The notes under the pieces are model-generated. The model was not told where the DNA came from. It saw nothing but the letters and a program-made list of their open reading frames with translations, and did not search any database. The translations under genes were made by a program, and so were the position numbers. A stretch of 64,000 bases of DNA from an uncultured Bacteroidales bacterium (lineage in GTDB: Bacteria; Bacteroidota; Bacteroidia; Bacteroidales; UBA932): assembly GCA_946402945.1 (NCBI GenBank), contig CAMIYB010000003.1, positions 36,807-100,806 on the forward strand, in the 5' to 3' direction. Positions 28,497 to 37,320 of this stretch are shown in pieces. Numbering within the stretch: the stretch's first letter is position 1; the number at the start of each line of letters is the position of its first letter.

Positions 28497-29429
28497 ATGA
28501 ATACGAACAGCAATCTGTACACAGTTATCTACACGACCGTCATCGTGGTGGTCGTGGCCGCGGTCCTTGCGATTGTTTCCCAATCCCTCAAGGGCAGGCA
28601 GGAAGCCAATGAGAAGGCCGACACCATCTCCCAGATGCTGACGGCCGCCGGTTTCGGCACCAAGGCCGAGTTCCAGGCCATGGGCAACGCCGCCGTCCTG
28701 GACAAGTATGCCGAGGAAATCGACAAGGCCTTCGTGGTGGACGTGGACGGCCAGAAGGTCGCCGACCTCCCGCTGGACCAGGTCTATTCCCCGTCCCAGC
28801 TCAAGAAACAGAACTACAACCTCAAGGGCGCTGACACCCCGCAACTGCCCGTCTTCGTTTTCAAGAACGGCATCACGGTCGTTCCCGTTTACGGAGCCGG
28901 CCTTTGGGGCCCGGTCTGGGGCTACATCGCCTTCGAACCGGCCTCCAACACCATCAAGGGCGCTTACTTCGACCATGAGTCCGAGACCGCCGGCCTCGGC
29001 GCCAAGATCAAGGACGATCCCGCCTTCCAGGCCTCCTTCTCCGGCGAGAAGGTCCTCTTCGACCAGGACGACCCCTTCGACATCGTCAAGGGCGGCGCTC
29101 CCCGTGACGCGGAGGACAAGAGCCTAATCGACAACAAGATCGACGCCATCACCGGCGCCACGATGACCTCCCAGGGTCTGGAGCGGGCCATCGAGACCTG
29201 GCTCGGCGCCTATGCCAAGTACTTCCTCGGAGCCGCCCCTGAAAGCTGCGCCCCCCAGGGCGAGGCATGCTGCTGCTCCGGCTGCGAGAAGGACTGCTGC
29301 GCCACCTGCCCCTGCGAGAAGTGCTGCACGTCCGAGGACTGCACCCTGTCCTGCGGCGAAAACTGCTGCTCCACCCAGTGCGGCTGCTGCGCCGAGGGCT
29401 GCTGTGAAACCAAAACCGTGGAGGAATAA
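28497..29429 (+). CDS. nqrC: Na+-translocating NADH:quinone reductase subunit C with a Cys-rich C-terminal extension
   Basis: GAGLWGPVWGYIAFEP; DAITGATMTSQGLERAI (covalent FMN SGAT/TGAT-type site); unusual tail ESCAPQGEACCCSGCEKDCCATCPCEKCCTSEDCTLSCGENCCSTQCGCCAEGCCETKTVEE. Confidence 0.94.
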   Translation: MNTNSNLYTVIYTTVIVVVVAAVLAIVSQSLKGRQEANEKADTISQMLTAAGFGTKAEFQAMGNAAVLDKYAEEIDKAFVVDVDGQKVADLPLDQVYSPSQLKKQNYNLKGADTPQLPVFVFKNGITVVPVYGAGLWGPVWGYIAFEPASNTIKGAYFDHESETAGLGAKIKDDPAFQASFSGEKVLFDQDDPFDIVKGGAPRDAEDKSLIDNKIDAITGATMTSQGLERAIETWLGAYAKYFLGAAPESCAPQGEACCCSGCEKDCCATCPCEKCCTSEDCTLSCGENCCSTQCGCCAEGCCETKTVEE

Positions 29430-29432
29430 GCC

Positions 29433-30047
29433 ATGGATGCAAAACTGAAAGAAACTATCCTGAACCCGATTTTCAAGGGTAATCCGATCACCGTCCTGGT
29501 GCTCGGTATCTGTTCCTCCCTCGCGGTGACCGTCACCCTGAAGGGCGCGCTCGTCATGGCGCTCTCCGTCATCGTGGTGACCGGTATTTCCAGCCTCATC
29601 CTGTCGCTGCTGCGCAACACCATCCCCGGTCGCGTGCGCATCATCGTCCAGTTGGTGGTCGTGGCCATGATGGTGATCCTGGTCGATCAGATCCTCAAGT
29701 CTTTCGAGGCTACCTATGCCATCGACAAGCAACTGAGCGTCTATATCGGTCTGATCATCACCAACTGTATCGTCATGGGCCGCATCGAGGCCTTCGCCCT
29801 GGGCAACAAACCCTGGCCGAGTTTCCTCGACGGCGTGGCCAACGGTGCCGGCTACGGCATGATCCTGCTTATCGTGGCCTTCTTCCGCGAACTGCTCGGA
29901 AGCGGCACGCTCTTCGGCGTGGACGTTCTGGGCTGGCTCGGCTATGTGCCCAACAACCTCGTCATCCTGCCGCCCTTCGCCCTCATCCTCCTGGGATGCA
30001 TCGTATGGGTGCAGCGCGCGATTCAGAAAGACCTTCAGGAAAAATAA
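29433..30047 (+). CDS. nqrD: Na+-translocating NADH:quinone reductase subunit D
   Basis: TNCIVMGRIEAFALGNKPWPSFLDGVANGAGYG; operon order. Confidence 0.94.
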   Translation: MDAKLKETILNPIFKGNPITVLVLGICSSLAVTVTLKGALVMALSVIVVTGISSLILSLLRNTIPGRVRIIVQLVVVAMMVILVDQILKSFEATYAIDKQLSVYIGLIITNCIVMGRIEAFALGNKPWPSFLDGVANGAGYGMILLIVAFFRELLGSGTLFGVDVLGWLGYVPNNLVILPPFALILLGCIVWVQRAIQKDLQEK

Positions 30048-30059
30048 TCTCGACGCCTT

Positions 30060-30656
30060 ATGGAATATCTTAGCTTATTCGTAAAGTCCATCTTCGTGGA
30101 CAATATGATCTTCGCATACTTCCTGGGAATGTGCTCATTCCTGGCGGTATCGAAGAATGTGAAGACGGCTGCAGGCCTGGGTCTCGCCGTTATCTTCGTC
30201 TTGTTGGTCACCCTTCCGATCAACTATCTCCTCAACACCTATGTGCTGGCCCCCGACGCCCTGATCGAAGGGGTGGACCTGAGTTTCCTCAGTTTCATCG
30301 TCTTCATCGCGGTCATCGCCGCCATCGTGCAGGTCGTGGAGATGGTCGTGGAGAAATTCTCCCCGGAACTGTACTCCTCCCTCGGTATCTTCCTGCCGCT
30401 GATCGCGGTGAACTGCGCCATCCTGGGCGGTTCCCTGTTCATGCAGCAGAAGGACTTCCTGAACATCGGTGAAGCCGTCGTGTACTCCCTCGGCTCGGGT
30501 ATCGGCTGGTTCCTCGCCATCGTCTCCCTCGCGGCCATCCGCGAGAAGATGGCGTACTCGAACGTCCCGCCGGCCCTCAAGGGTCTCGGCATCACCTTCA
30601 TCACCGTCGGTCTGATGGGCATCGCCTTCATGACCTTCATGGGTATTTCACTGTAA
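30060..30656 (+). CDS. nqrE: Na+-translocating NADH:quinone reductase subunit E
   Basis: [44 protein letters not shown]. Confidence 0.94.
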   Translation: MEYLSLFVKSIFVDNMIFAYFLGMCSFLAVSKNVKTAAGLGLAVIFVLLVTLPINYLLNTYVLAPDALIEGVDLSFLSFIVFIAVIAAIVQVVEMVVEKFSPELYSSLGIFLPLIAVNCAILGGSLFMQQKDFLNIGEAVVYSLGSGIGWFLAIVSLAAIREKMAYSNVPPALKGLGITFITVGLMGIAFMTFMGISL

Positions 30657-30670
30657 AGGAGGAAAGCGCT

Positions 30671-31942
30671 ATGGGAAATACATTGATTTCTGCCATCCTC
30701 GTGATGCTCGTCGTGACGGTCCTGCTGGCCATCCTGCTGGTCTGGATCAAGAACGCCCTCATGCCCTCCGGCTCCGTCAAGGTGTCCATCAACAACGGTT
30801 CCAAGGAACTGGAAGTCACCCCCGGCGGTGACCTGATGCACACCCTCGCGGACCACGGCATCTTCCTCCCCTCCGCCTGCGGCGGCAAGGCCAACTGCGG
30901 CCAGTGCAAAGTCCGCGTGGTGGAAGGCGGCGGCGAGATCCTCCCTACGGAAAAAGGTTTCTTCTCCCGCAAGGAGATCAAGGCCGGCTGGCGTCTGGGC
31001 TGCCAGGTCAAGATCAAGGACAATGTCAAAATCGCCGTTCCCGAGTCCGCCCTCAGCGTGAAGAAACTCGAGTGCGAGGTCATCTCCAACAAGAACGTAG
31101 CTACCTTCATCAAGGAATTCACCGTGCGTCTGCCCGAAGGCGAGCACATCGAGTTCAAGTCCGGCGAGTACATCCAGATCGACATTCCGGAGTACGACGT
31201 CGATTTCGCCGACATGGACGTGGATCCGGAATACCGCGGCGACTGGGAGAAATACGGTTTCTTCGGCCTCAAGTACAAGAATACCGTCCCGACCATCCGC
31301 GCCTACTCCATGGCTTCCTATCCTGCCGAGCGGAACGTCATCAAACTCAACGTCCGTATCGCCACCCCGCCTTTCGACCGCAGCCAGCCGCGCGGCGTCT
31401 TCAAGATGCTGCCGGTGCCTCCCGGCATCGCCTCGACCTATGTCTTCTCCCGCAAGCCGGGTGACAAGGTGATGATTTCCGGTCCTTACGGCGAGTTCCT
31501 CCTCCCGGAGAACGACCCGGACAGCCAGGAATACATCTTCGTCGGCGGCGGCGCCGGCATGGCCCCGCTCCGCAGCCACATCATGCATCTGTTCAAGACC
31601 CTGCACACCAAGAAGGAGGTCCACTTCTTCTACGGCGCCCGCTCCCTGGTCGAGGCCTTCTACCTCGAAGACTTCGCCGAAATCGAGAGCGAGTACCCGA
31701 ACTTCCACTTCCACCTGGCCCTCGACCGTCCGGATCCGGCCGCCGATGCCGCCGGTGTGAAGTACACCGCAGGTTTTGTCCACAATGTCATGAACGAGAC
31801 CTATCTCAAGGATCACGAGGCCCCCGAGGACATCAAGTACTTCATGTGCGGTCCGCCCATGATGGTCGCCTCGGTCAACGCCCTGCTCGACAGTCTCGGC
31901 GTCGCCCCCGAGAGCGTGCTCTACGACAACTTCGGAGGCTAG
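30671..31942 (+). CDS. nqrF: Na+-translocating NADH:quinone reductase subunit F
   Basis: PSACGGKANCGQCKVRV 2Fe-2S site; FAD/NAD domains; YFMCGPPMM. Confidence 0.95.
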   Translation: MGNTLISAILVMLVVTVLLAILLVWIKNALMPSGSVKVSINNGSKELEVTPGGDLMHTLADHGIFLPSACGGKANCGQCKVRVVEGGGEILPTEKGFFSRKEIKAGWRLGCQVKIKDNVKIAVPESALSVKKLECEVISNKNVATFIKEFTVRLPEGEHIEFKSGEYIQIDIPEYDVDFADMDVDPEYRGDWEKYGFFGLKYKNTVPTIRAYSMASYPAERNVIKLNVRIATPPFDRSQPRGVFKMLPVPPGIASTYVFSRKPGDKVMISGPYGEFLLPENDPDSQEYIFVGGGAGMAPLRSHIMHLFKTLHTKKEVHFFYGARSLVEAFYLEDFAEIESEYPNFHFHLALDRPDPAADAAGVKYTAGFVHNVMNETYLKDHEAPEDIKYFMCGPPMMVASVNALLDSLGVAPESVLYDNFGG

Positions 31943-31958
31943 TCTTCCCTCAGGTCAG

Positions 31959-31996
31959 AAAAAATCCGGTCGCTGGAAAAACGACCGGATTTTTTT
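31959..31996 (+). terminator. Intrinsic terminator of the nqr operon
   Basis: AAAATCCGGTCG (31961-31972) / CGACCGGATTTT (31982-31993) followed by T run. Confidence 0.88.
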
Positions 31997-32145
31997 GTAC
32001 GGAACGGATTCGTACATTTTTTTGACAGTCTGTTTTCGGGACAGTCCGCCCGCGCTATCTTTGCGCCATGACACGAAAAGGACATCATCATGGGCTGTGC
32101 GCGGGCCGGGGTTTTTCTACCCTATACAAGTTCGCTGCCTCTATC

Positions 32146-33123
32146 ATGAACAAACTGTCGCGCTCTGCGATCATCATCTTGCTCCCGGCCTGCACCGCCC
32201 CCTTTTCCGGAGACGATCCGGTCAGGCTCCGCTGCGAGGCGGCCCAAGGGCTGCCCCTGCGGAGCCTCGACGTGTTCTTTTTCAACGACGACCCGCTCCG
32301 CCGCCTGGATGCCTACCAGCGTTTCGAAAACGCCGGTCCGGTCCAGACGGGAGCCTCGCGCAGCGGAGCCAAGATCGTCGTCGCCCTGGCCAACGCTTCC
32401 GCTGACCGCTACACCTGGGCAGAAATCAATTCCTACGAAAGACTCATGGAGACCCTGGCCGATTTTTCCCGGGAAGACCCGGCCATGCCGGTCATGAGCG
32501 GTGAGGCCCGGGTCGGTCCCGGGAGCGACCGCAGTTGTACTCTGACGCTGCGTCCCCTGCTGGCGGAAGTGGAAGTGGCAAGCCTGAGCTGCGATTTCCA
32601 TGGCCGGCCCTACGAAGGGGCCGTCCTGGAAGACGTCCGCCTGTACCTGACCAATATCGGCGGCCTCTGTCCCGCCTTCTGCGGGGAGGAGGTCGCCCCG
32701 GGCGGCATCCTAAACGCCGGGGCGCTGAAGCCCGGCGATATGGCCGGACTCGCCCATGCGGAGATGGTTCTCTCCGAACTCGACGGCCCCGTCGGGGTAT
32801 CCGTCAGGCATCTGGGTCGCAGCCTCTTCTGCTACCCGAACACGGTAGCGCAGGAAGGCCTGGGAACGCCCTTTACGCGCCTGGTCATCGAAGGGAAACT
32901 GGAGGGCCGCACCTATTATTATCCGCTCAACGTGGGTCGGGGAGCCCTCGCCGCGCCGGATGCGCCGCCCGGCCTGGTACGGGGCGGCCACTACCGCTAT
33001 GATATCACCATCACCCGCCGGGGCAGCACCGACCCGGATGCGGCCATGGAGACGGGCGCCGTGGAAGTCCGCCTGCTGACGGATGACTGGCAGGACGGCG
33101 GCGGAGCCACAATCCGATACTGA
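32146..33123 (+). CDS. Fimbrial (Mfa2/FimB-like anchor-type) lipoprotein
   Basis: MNKLSRSAIIILLPACTAPFSG lipobox; SLDVFFFNDDPLRRLDAYQRFE; IVVALANAS; a TATCTTTG -7 box at 32056-32063 makes the upstream ATG at 32068 unlikely. Confidence 0.6.
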   Translation: MNKLSRSAIIILLPACTAPFSGDDPVRLRCEAAQGLPLRSLDVFFFNDDPLRRLDAYQRFENAGPVQTGASRSGAKIVVALANASADRYTWAEINSYERLMETLADFSREDPAMPVMSGEARVGPGSDRSCTLTLRPLLAEVEVASLSCDFHGRPYEGAVLEDVRLYLTNIGGLCPAFCGEEVAPGGILNAGALKPGDMAGLAHAEMVLSELDGPVGVSVRHLGRSLFCYPNTVAQEGLGTPFTRLVIEGKLEGRTYYYPLNVGRGALAAPDAPPGLVRGGHYRYDITITRRGSTDPDAAMETGAVEVRLLTDDWQDGGGATIRY

Positions 33124-33125
33124 AC

Positions 33126-34328
33126 ATGCGAAAGACCGGTCTCATCCTGGCATTTCTGCTGACGGCCTGCCGGGCCGCCGTTCCGGTCCCGGTCGGAACG
33201 CTGCGGGCGGTGCTGGTGTTCGACGATCCCCTGACCCGCTCGGCCGATCCGCCGGAAGACAGGGTGGAGGATGTCAATGTGCTCCTGTTCAACGAAGAAG
33301 GGCTGCTGGAGACCCGGCAGTATCTGAGCGGCACGGCCGTCAGCGACGGTTCCTTCCCGCTTACCCTCCCCCTGACCCTGCGCAGCCACATCCTGACGGC
33401 GGTCAATTTTGGCTATCCCCTGGATGAAATCCGCAGTTGGGAGGAAGCGAAGAACTACCGCTTCCGCCTGACTTATCCCGACGAATACAGCCGCGGAATG
33501 CCCTCCTGCGGCATTCTGGAAAACTACATTCCCGGCGACCGCCGGGAAGTCCGCATCCCGATGCGCCGCCTGATGGCCCGGATCGACCTCTGTCTGGACC
33601 GGCGCGGGCTCGACGAGGACGTGAGCCTCCACGTCCGAAGCGTGGAAGTGGGCAACTGTCCGCGTTCCGCAGCCCTCGCCGGGCCGAGCGGCGCCCTCAG
33701 CAAGGAAGACCTTTTCCAGCACGGTTTCTTCAAATCCTATGGCCAGGTGGACGGCCTCAACCGGGACGTCTCGCCCGGCGTCAGCGAAACGGTGAGCCTG
33801 TATCTGCTGGAAAACGAGGACCCGGACCCTTCGCTCCGATCCTTTGTCGAGGTCAAGTGCGAATACCGCAGCCCCACGCAGGTCACCCGGCCGGACGAAT
33901 ACCTGGTGTACCGTTTCTTTCTCAATATGGAAGATGCCGCCCCGGGCGTGGTACGCAACCGCCGCTACCGGGTGACGGTACGGCCGGAAGGCGACGGCCT
34001 GTCCGGAGATGGCTGGGCGGTGGACAAGAGCGGCCTGACCACCTTCGGCCCCGGCCGTATCACCCTCCACCCGGCTGACCAGATTACCGCCCGGGTGGGT
34101 GAGCAGATCCATATCTGGGCGGACCTGGAGCCGCCCGATGCCCCTTTCGACGTGGGCCTCGAAGAGTTGGAAGAGGACCATTCGCGCGGGCTGTACGACT
34201 ACACGATCGACCCCGACGGCCACGGCGTCACCCTCCTGCTGAAAGCGCCCGGCACCGGTATCGTCTATTTCCAGGCCGGCTGGCCCGTCACCGACTACGC
34301 CGGCGCCCTGATCGTCATAAACGAATAA
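33126..34328 (+). CDS. DUF4906-like fimbrial lipoprotein
   Basis: MRKTGLILAFLLTACRAAV lipobox; VEDVNVLLFNEEGLLETRQYL; HILTAVNFGYPL; VRIPMRRLMARIDLCLDRR; paralogous layout to the preceding gene. Confidence 0.65.
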   Translation: MRKTGLILAFLLTACRAAVPVPVGTLRAVLVFDDPLTRSADPPEDRVEDVNVLLFNEEGLLETRQYLSGTAVSDGSFPLTLPLTLRSHILTAVNFGYPLDEIRSWEEAKNYRFRLTYPDEYSRGMPSCGILENYIPGDRREVRIPMRRLMARIDLCLDRRGLDEDVSLHVRSVEVGNCPRSAALAGPSGALSKEDLFQHGFFKSYGQVDGLNRDVSPGVSETVSLYLLENEDPDPSLRSFVEVKCEYRSPTQVTRPDEYLVYRFFLNMEDAAPGVVRNRRYRVTVRPEGDGLSGDGWAVDKSGLTTFGPGRITLHPADQITARVGEQIHIWADLEPPDAPFDVGLEELEEDHSRGLYDYTIDPDGHGVTLLLKAPGTGIVYFQAGWPVTDYAGALIVINE

Positions 34329-34334
34329 TCCATA

Positions 34335-34364
34335 TTGCCGATTGCGGATTTTTTGCTAACTTGC
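34335..34364 (+). promoter_or_regulatory. Possible promoter placing the hairpin element in the 5' leader of the following gene
   Basis: TTG 34335-34337, 19-nt spacer, TAACTTGC 34357-34364 (imperfect TAnnTTTG). Confidence 0.35.
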
Positions 34365-34377
34365 ACTGCGTATTATA

Positions 34378-34496
34378 GTCAGATAGCCTGCCGGTGAAAA
34401 CCTGTGCCCACCCTCGGGCGCATTAGAGGGAGGGGCCCAAGCTTGCTTGGGAGGGACGTAGCGAAGCGGAGGGTTTTCACCGGCAGGCCATCTGAC
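34378..34496. repeat. 119-nt structured element: long outer inverted repeat enclosing smaller hairpins
   Basis: GTCAGATAGCCTGCCGGTGAAAACC (34378-34402) pairs with GGTTTTCACCGGCAGGCCATCTGAC (34472-34496), 24/25 positions; inner CCCAAG-CTTG-CTTGGG (34436-34451) and GCCC-N6-GGGC. Confidence 0.85.
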
Positions 34497-34513
34497 GAGA
34501 AAAATGATCTACA

Positions 34514-36316
34514 ATGCAAGCAATCATTTTGGCTGCCGGGATGGGCAAACGCCTCGGTGAACTGACGCGCGACAACACCAAATGCATGCTGGAAGTGGGC
34601 GGCGTACGGCTTATCGACCGGACGCTCGAAATCCTCCACGCGCAGGGTGTCTCCCGCGTCATCCTGGTAGTCGGCTATCAGGGGCAGCATGTCCGGGACT
34701 ATCTCGGCGACAACTACAAAGGCACCCCGCTCCTGTACGTCGACAATCCCGACTACTCCACGACCAATAACATCTACTCCCTGTTCCTGACCCGCGACCG
34801 CCTGGTCGAAGAGGATACCCTCCTGCTCGAGTCCGACCTCGTCTTCACGCCCGACGTACTCCGCCGCCTGATGGAGGACCCCTTCCCCAACATCGCCCTC
34901 GTGGACAAATACGAAAGCTGGATGGACGGAACGGTCGTCACCCTCGATGCCAACAGCCGCATCACGCGCTTCATCGACAAGGAGGGCTTCCGCTACGACG
35001 AGATCAAAGACTACTACAAGACCGTCAATATCTACAAGTTCAGCAAGGAATTCCTCGCCCGCTACTACGTTCCCTTCCTGGAAGCCTATTGCCGTTCCCT
35101 GGGCGGCACGGCCTATTACGAACAGGTCCTGCGCATCCTGCTCCATCTGCATGAGATGCCGCTCAAGGCCCTGCCCCTTTCGGGCGAAACCTGGTACGAG
35201 ATCGACGACATCCAGGACCTGGACATCGCCCGCGGCATGTTCGCACCCACCCGCGAGGAGCATTACCAGTCGATTTCCTCGCGCTACGGCGGCTACTGGC
35301 GCTATCCCCAGCTGCTCGATTTCTGCTACCTGGTCAATCCCTGGTTCCCCTCTCCGCGCATGGTCGACGAGATGAAGGCCAGTTTCGAGACCCTGCTCCG
35401 CGAATATCCTTCCGGCATGCGGGTCAACGCCCTGCTGGCCGCCAAGAATTTCGGGGTGCATGAGGACCACATCCTCGTCGGAAACGGGGCCGCCGAACTC
35501 ATCAAGGCCCTGATGGAAGGCGAGTCCGGCCGCGTCGGTTTCGTCCTCCCCACCTTCGAAGAATACCCCAACCGCCTGCCGGCGGAGCAGCGGGTTCCCT
35601 ACACCCCGGCCGCGGAAGATTTCTCCTACACGGCCCGCGATCTGATGGCTTTCTTCGCCGACAAAGCCATCGACACCCTGCTGCTGGTCAATCCCGACAA
35701 CCCTTCGGGCAACTTTCTCCCGCGGGAAGAACTGCTCTCCCTCGTGGAATGGACGCGGGAACAGGGGCTCCGCCTGATTGTGGACGAGTCCTTCGCCGAT
35801 TTCGCCGACGCGCCCGTGACCCTGCTGGACGAGGCCCTGCTGACGGCCAATCCGCATCTGACCGTCGTCAAGAGCATCAGCAAAGCCTACGGGGTTCCCG
35901 GCCTGCGGCTGGGCGTGGCGGCGAGCGGAGACAGCGCCCGCATCGCCCGTCTCAAACGTGACGTCGCCATCTGGAACATCAACTCCTTCGGCGAGTTCTA
36001 CATGCAGATCTACGAAAAATACCACCCGGAATTCCTGCAGTCCTGCGCCCGCTTCCGGGAGGAGCGCAGCCGTTTCCGGGCCGCCCTGGAAGAGATCCCC
36101 TTCCTGAGGGTGTATCCGAGCCAGGCGAACTTCTTCCTCTGCCGGGTGACCGGGCGTTTCTCCGCCCATGAACTGACGCTCCGCCTGCTGGACCACGGCA
36201 TCCTCATCAAGGATTGCAGCCGGAAGCAGGCCTTCCGGGGCGGGGACTATATCCGCCTGGCCGTCCGCTGCCAGGCCGATAACGAGCGCCTCGTCGCCGT
36301 GCTCAAATCGCTCTGA
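34514..36316 (+). CDS. Fusion protein: LicC/PntC-like NTP transferase (N-term) plus PLP-dependent class I/II aminotransferase (C-term)
   Basis: MQAIILAAGMGKRLGELTRDNTKCMLEVGGVRLIDRTLE; LLLESDLVF; WYEIDDIQDL; then LVGNGAAELIKALM, LLVNPDNPSGNFL, VVKSISKAYGVPGLRLG. Confidence 0.88.
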   Translation: MQAIILAAGMGKRLGELTRDNTKCMLEVGGVRLIDRTLEILHAQGVSRVILVVGYQGQHVRDYLGDNYKGTPLLYVDNPDYSTTNNIYSLFLTRDRLVEEDTLLLESDLVFTPDVLRRLMEDPFPNIALVDKYESWMDGTVVTLDANSRITRFIDKEGFRYDEIKDYYKTVNIYKFSKEFLARYYVPFLEAYCRSLGGTAYYEQVLRILLHLHEMPLKALPLSGETWYEIDDIQDLDIARGMFAPTREEHYQSISSRYGGYWRYPQLLDFCYLVNPWFPSPRMVDEMKASFETLLREYPSGMRVNALLAAKNFGVHEDHILVGNGAAELIKALMEGESGRVGFVLPTFEEYPNRLPAEQRVPYTPAAEDFSYTARDLMAFFADKAIDTLLLVNPDNPSGNFLPREELLSLVEWTREQGLRLIVDESFADFADAPVTLLDEALLTANPHLTVVKSISKAYGVPGLRLGVAASGDSARIARLKRDVAIWNINSFGEFYMQIYEKYHPEFLQSCARFREERSRFRAALEEIPFLRVYPSQANFFLCRVTGRFSAHELTLRLLDHGILIKDCSRKQAFRGGDYIRLAVRCQADNERLVAVLKSL

Positions 36317-36318
36317 AC

Positions 36319-37314
36319 ATGCGGATCTGTATCATCGGAGGAGGGGCCCAGGGCCATGTCTGCGCCGCCGTGCTCGGCGCGGATCCGCGCTGGGAGGTGA
36401 GTCTTCTGACGGGCCATCCCGCCGCCTGGCAGCGGGAGATCACGGCCATCGATCCCGACGGCAAATGCATCGTCGGCCACCTCGCGGCCATCTCCGACCG
36501 GGCGGAAGCGGTCGTTCCGGGGCAGGACCTCCTCCTGCTTTGCCTGCCCGGTTTCCTGATCGGAGACACGCTCCGGCGCATCGCCCCGCTCCTGGGCCGG
36601 GCCGCCGTGGGCAGCGTGGTCTCCAGCACCGGCTTCTTCTTCGAAGCCCGGCGCATCCTCCCGGCCGGAACGCCGCTTTTCGGCTTCCAGCGGGTTCCCT
36701 TCATCTCCCGGGTACAGGAATACGGCCGTAGCGTCCGCCTGCTGGGCTACAAGGACAACCTGGCCGTCGCCACCGAAAACGTCCCGGACCCGGCGGCCCT
36801 GGCCGAGGCCCTCGGAGAAGGCCTCCGCACCCCCGTCCGGCTGCTGGACAACGTCTGGCAGGCCGCCCTGACCAACAGCAACCCTATCCTCCACACCGGC
36901 CGCCTCTATACCCTGTTCCGCGGGCGGGAAACGGCGGTATTCGACCATCTGCCGCTCTTCTACAAGGAATGGACGGACGAGGCGTCGGAGGTATTGCTGG
37001 CGATGGACAGGGAGTTCTTCGCGCTGCTCGGTGCGCTACGGGTGGAAGGCATCCCGAGCCTGCTGGACTATTACGACTGCACGGACGCGCCCTCACTGAC
37101 ACGGAAGATCTCCTCCATTCCGGCCTTCCAGGCCATTTCGGCCCCCATGAAAACCGTTCCGGGCGGATGGTCGGCCGACTTCGGCAGCCGCTATTTCACG
37201 GAAGATTTCCCCTACGGCCTCCGCTTCCTGCGCGACCTGTGCCGGACGCACGGGATCCCGGCGCCCACGATAGAGCGGGTATTCGATTGGGGAATGGCGC
37301 AACTCGGGCGCTGA
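36319..37314 (+). CDS. NAD/NADP octopine/nopaline (opine) dehydrogenase family protein
   Basis: MRICIIGGGAQGHVCAAVLG Rossmann motif; VVSSTGFFFEARRIL; LTNSNPILHTGRLYTLF (opine dehydrogenase-like N..P..H pattern). Confidence 0.65.
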   Translation: MRICIIGGGAQGHVCAAVLGADPRWEVSLLTGHPAAWQREITAIDPDGKCIVGHLAAISDRAEAVVPGQDLLLLCLPGFLIGDTLRRIAPLLGRAAVGSVVSSTGFFFEARRILPAGTPLFGFQRVPFISRVQEYGRSVRLLGYKDNLAVATENVPDPAALAEALGEGLRTPVRLLDNVWQAALTNSNPILHTGRLYTLFRGRETAVFDHLPLFYKEWTDEASEVLLAMDREFFALLGALRVEGIPSLLDYYDCTDAPSLTRKISSIPAFQAISAPMKTVPGGWSADFGSRYFTEDFPYGLRFLRDLCRTHGIPAPTIERVFDWGMAQLGR

Positions 37315-37320
37315 GCGGAA

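Noticed and set aside
29212-29448. Possibility that the Cys-rich NqrC tail is a frameshift or readthrough artefact
   Set aside because: The frame stays open from NqrC through the tail to a TAA 1 codon before nqrD's ATG region, codon usage (TGC-rich with GAG/GCC) is consistent, and the alternative frames give low-complexity A/P/R or repeat-like sequence. Confirmation by homologs is still needed.
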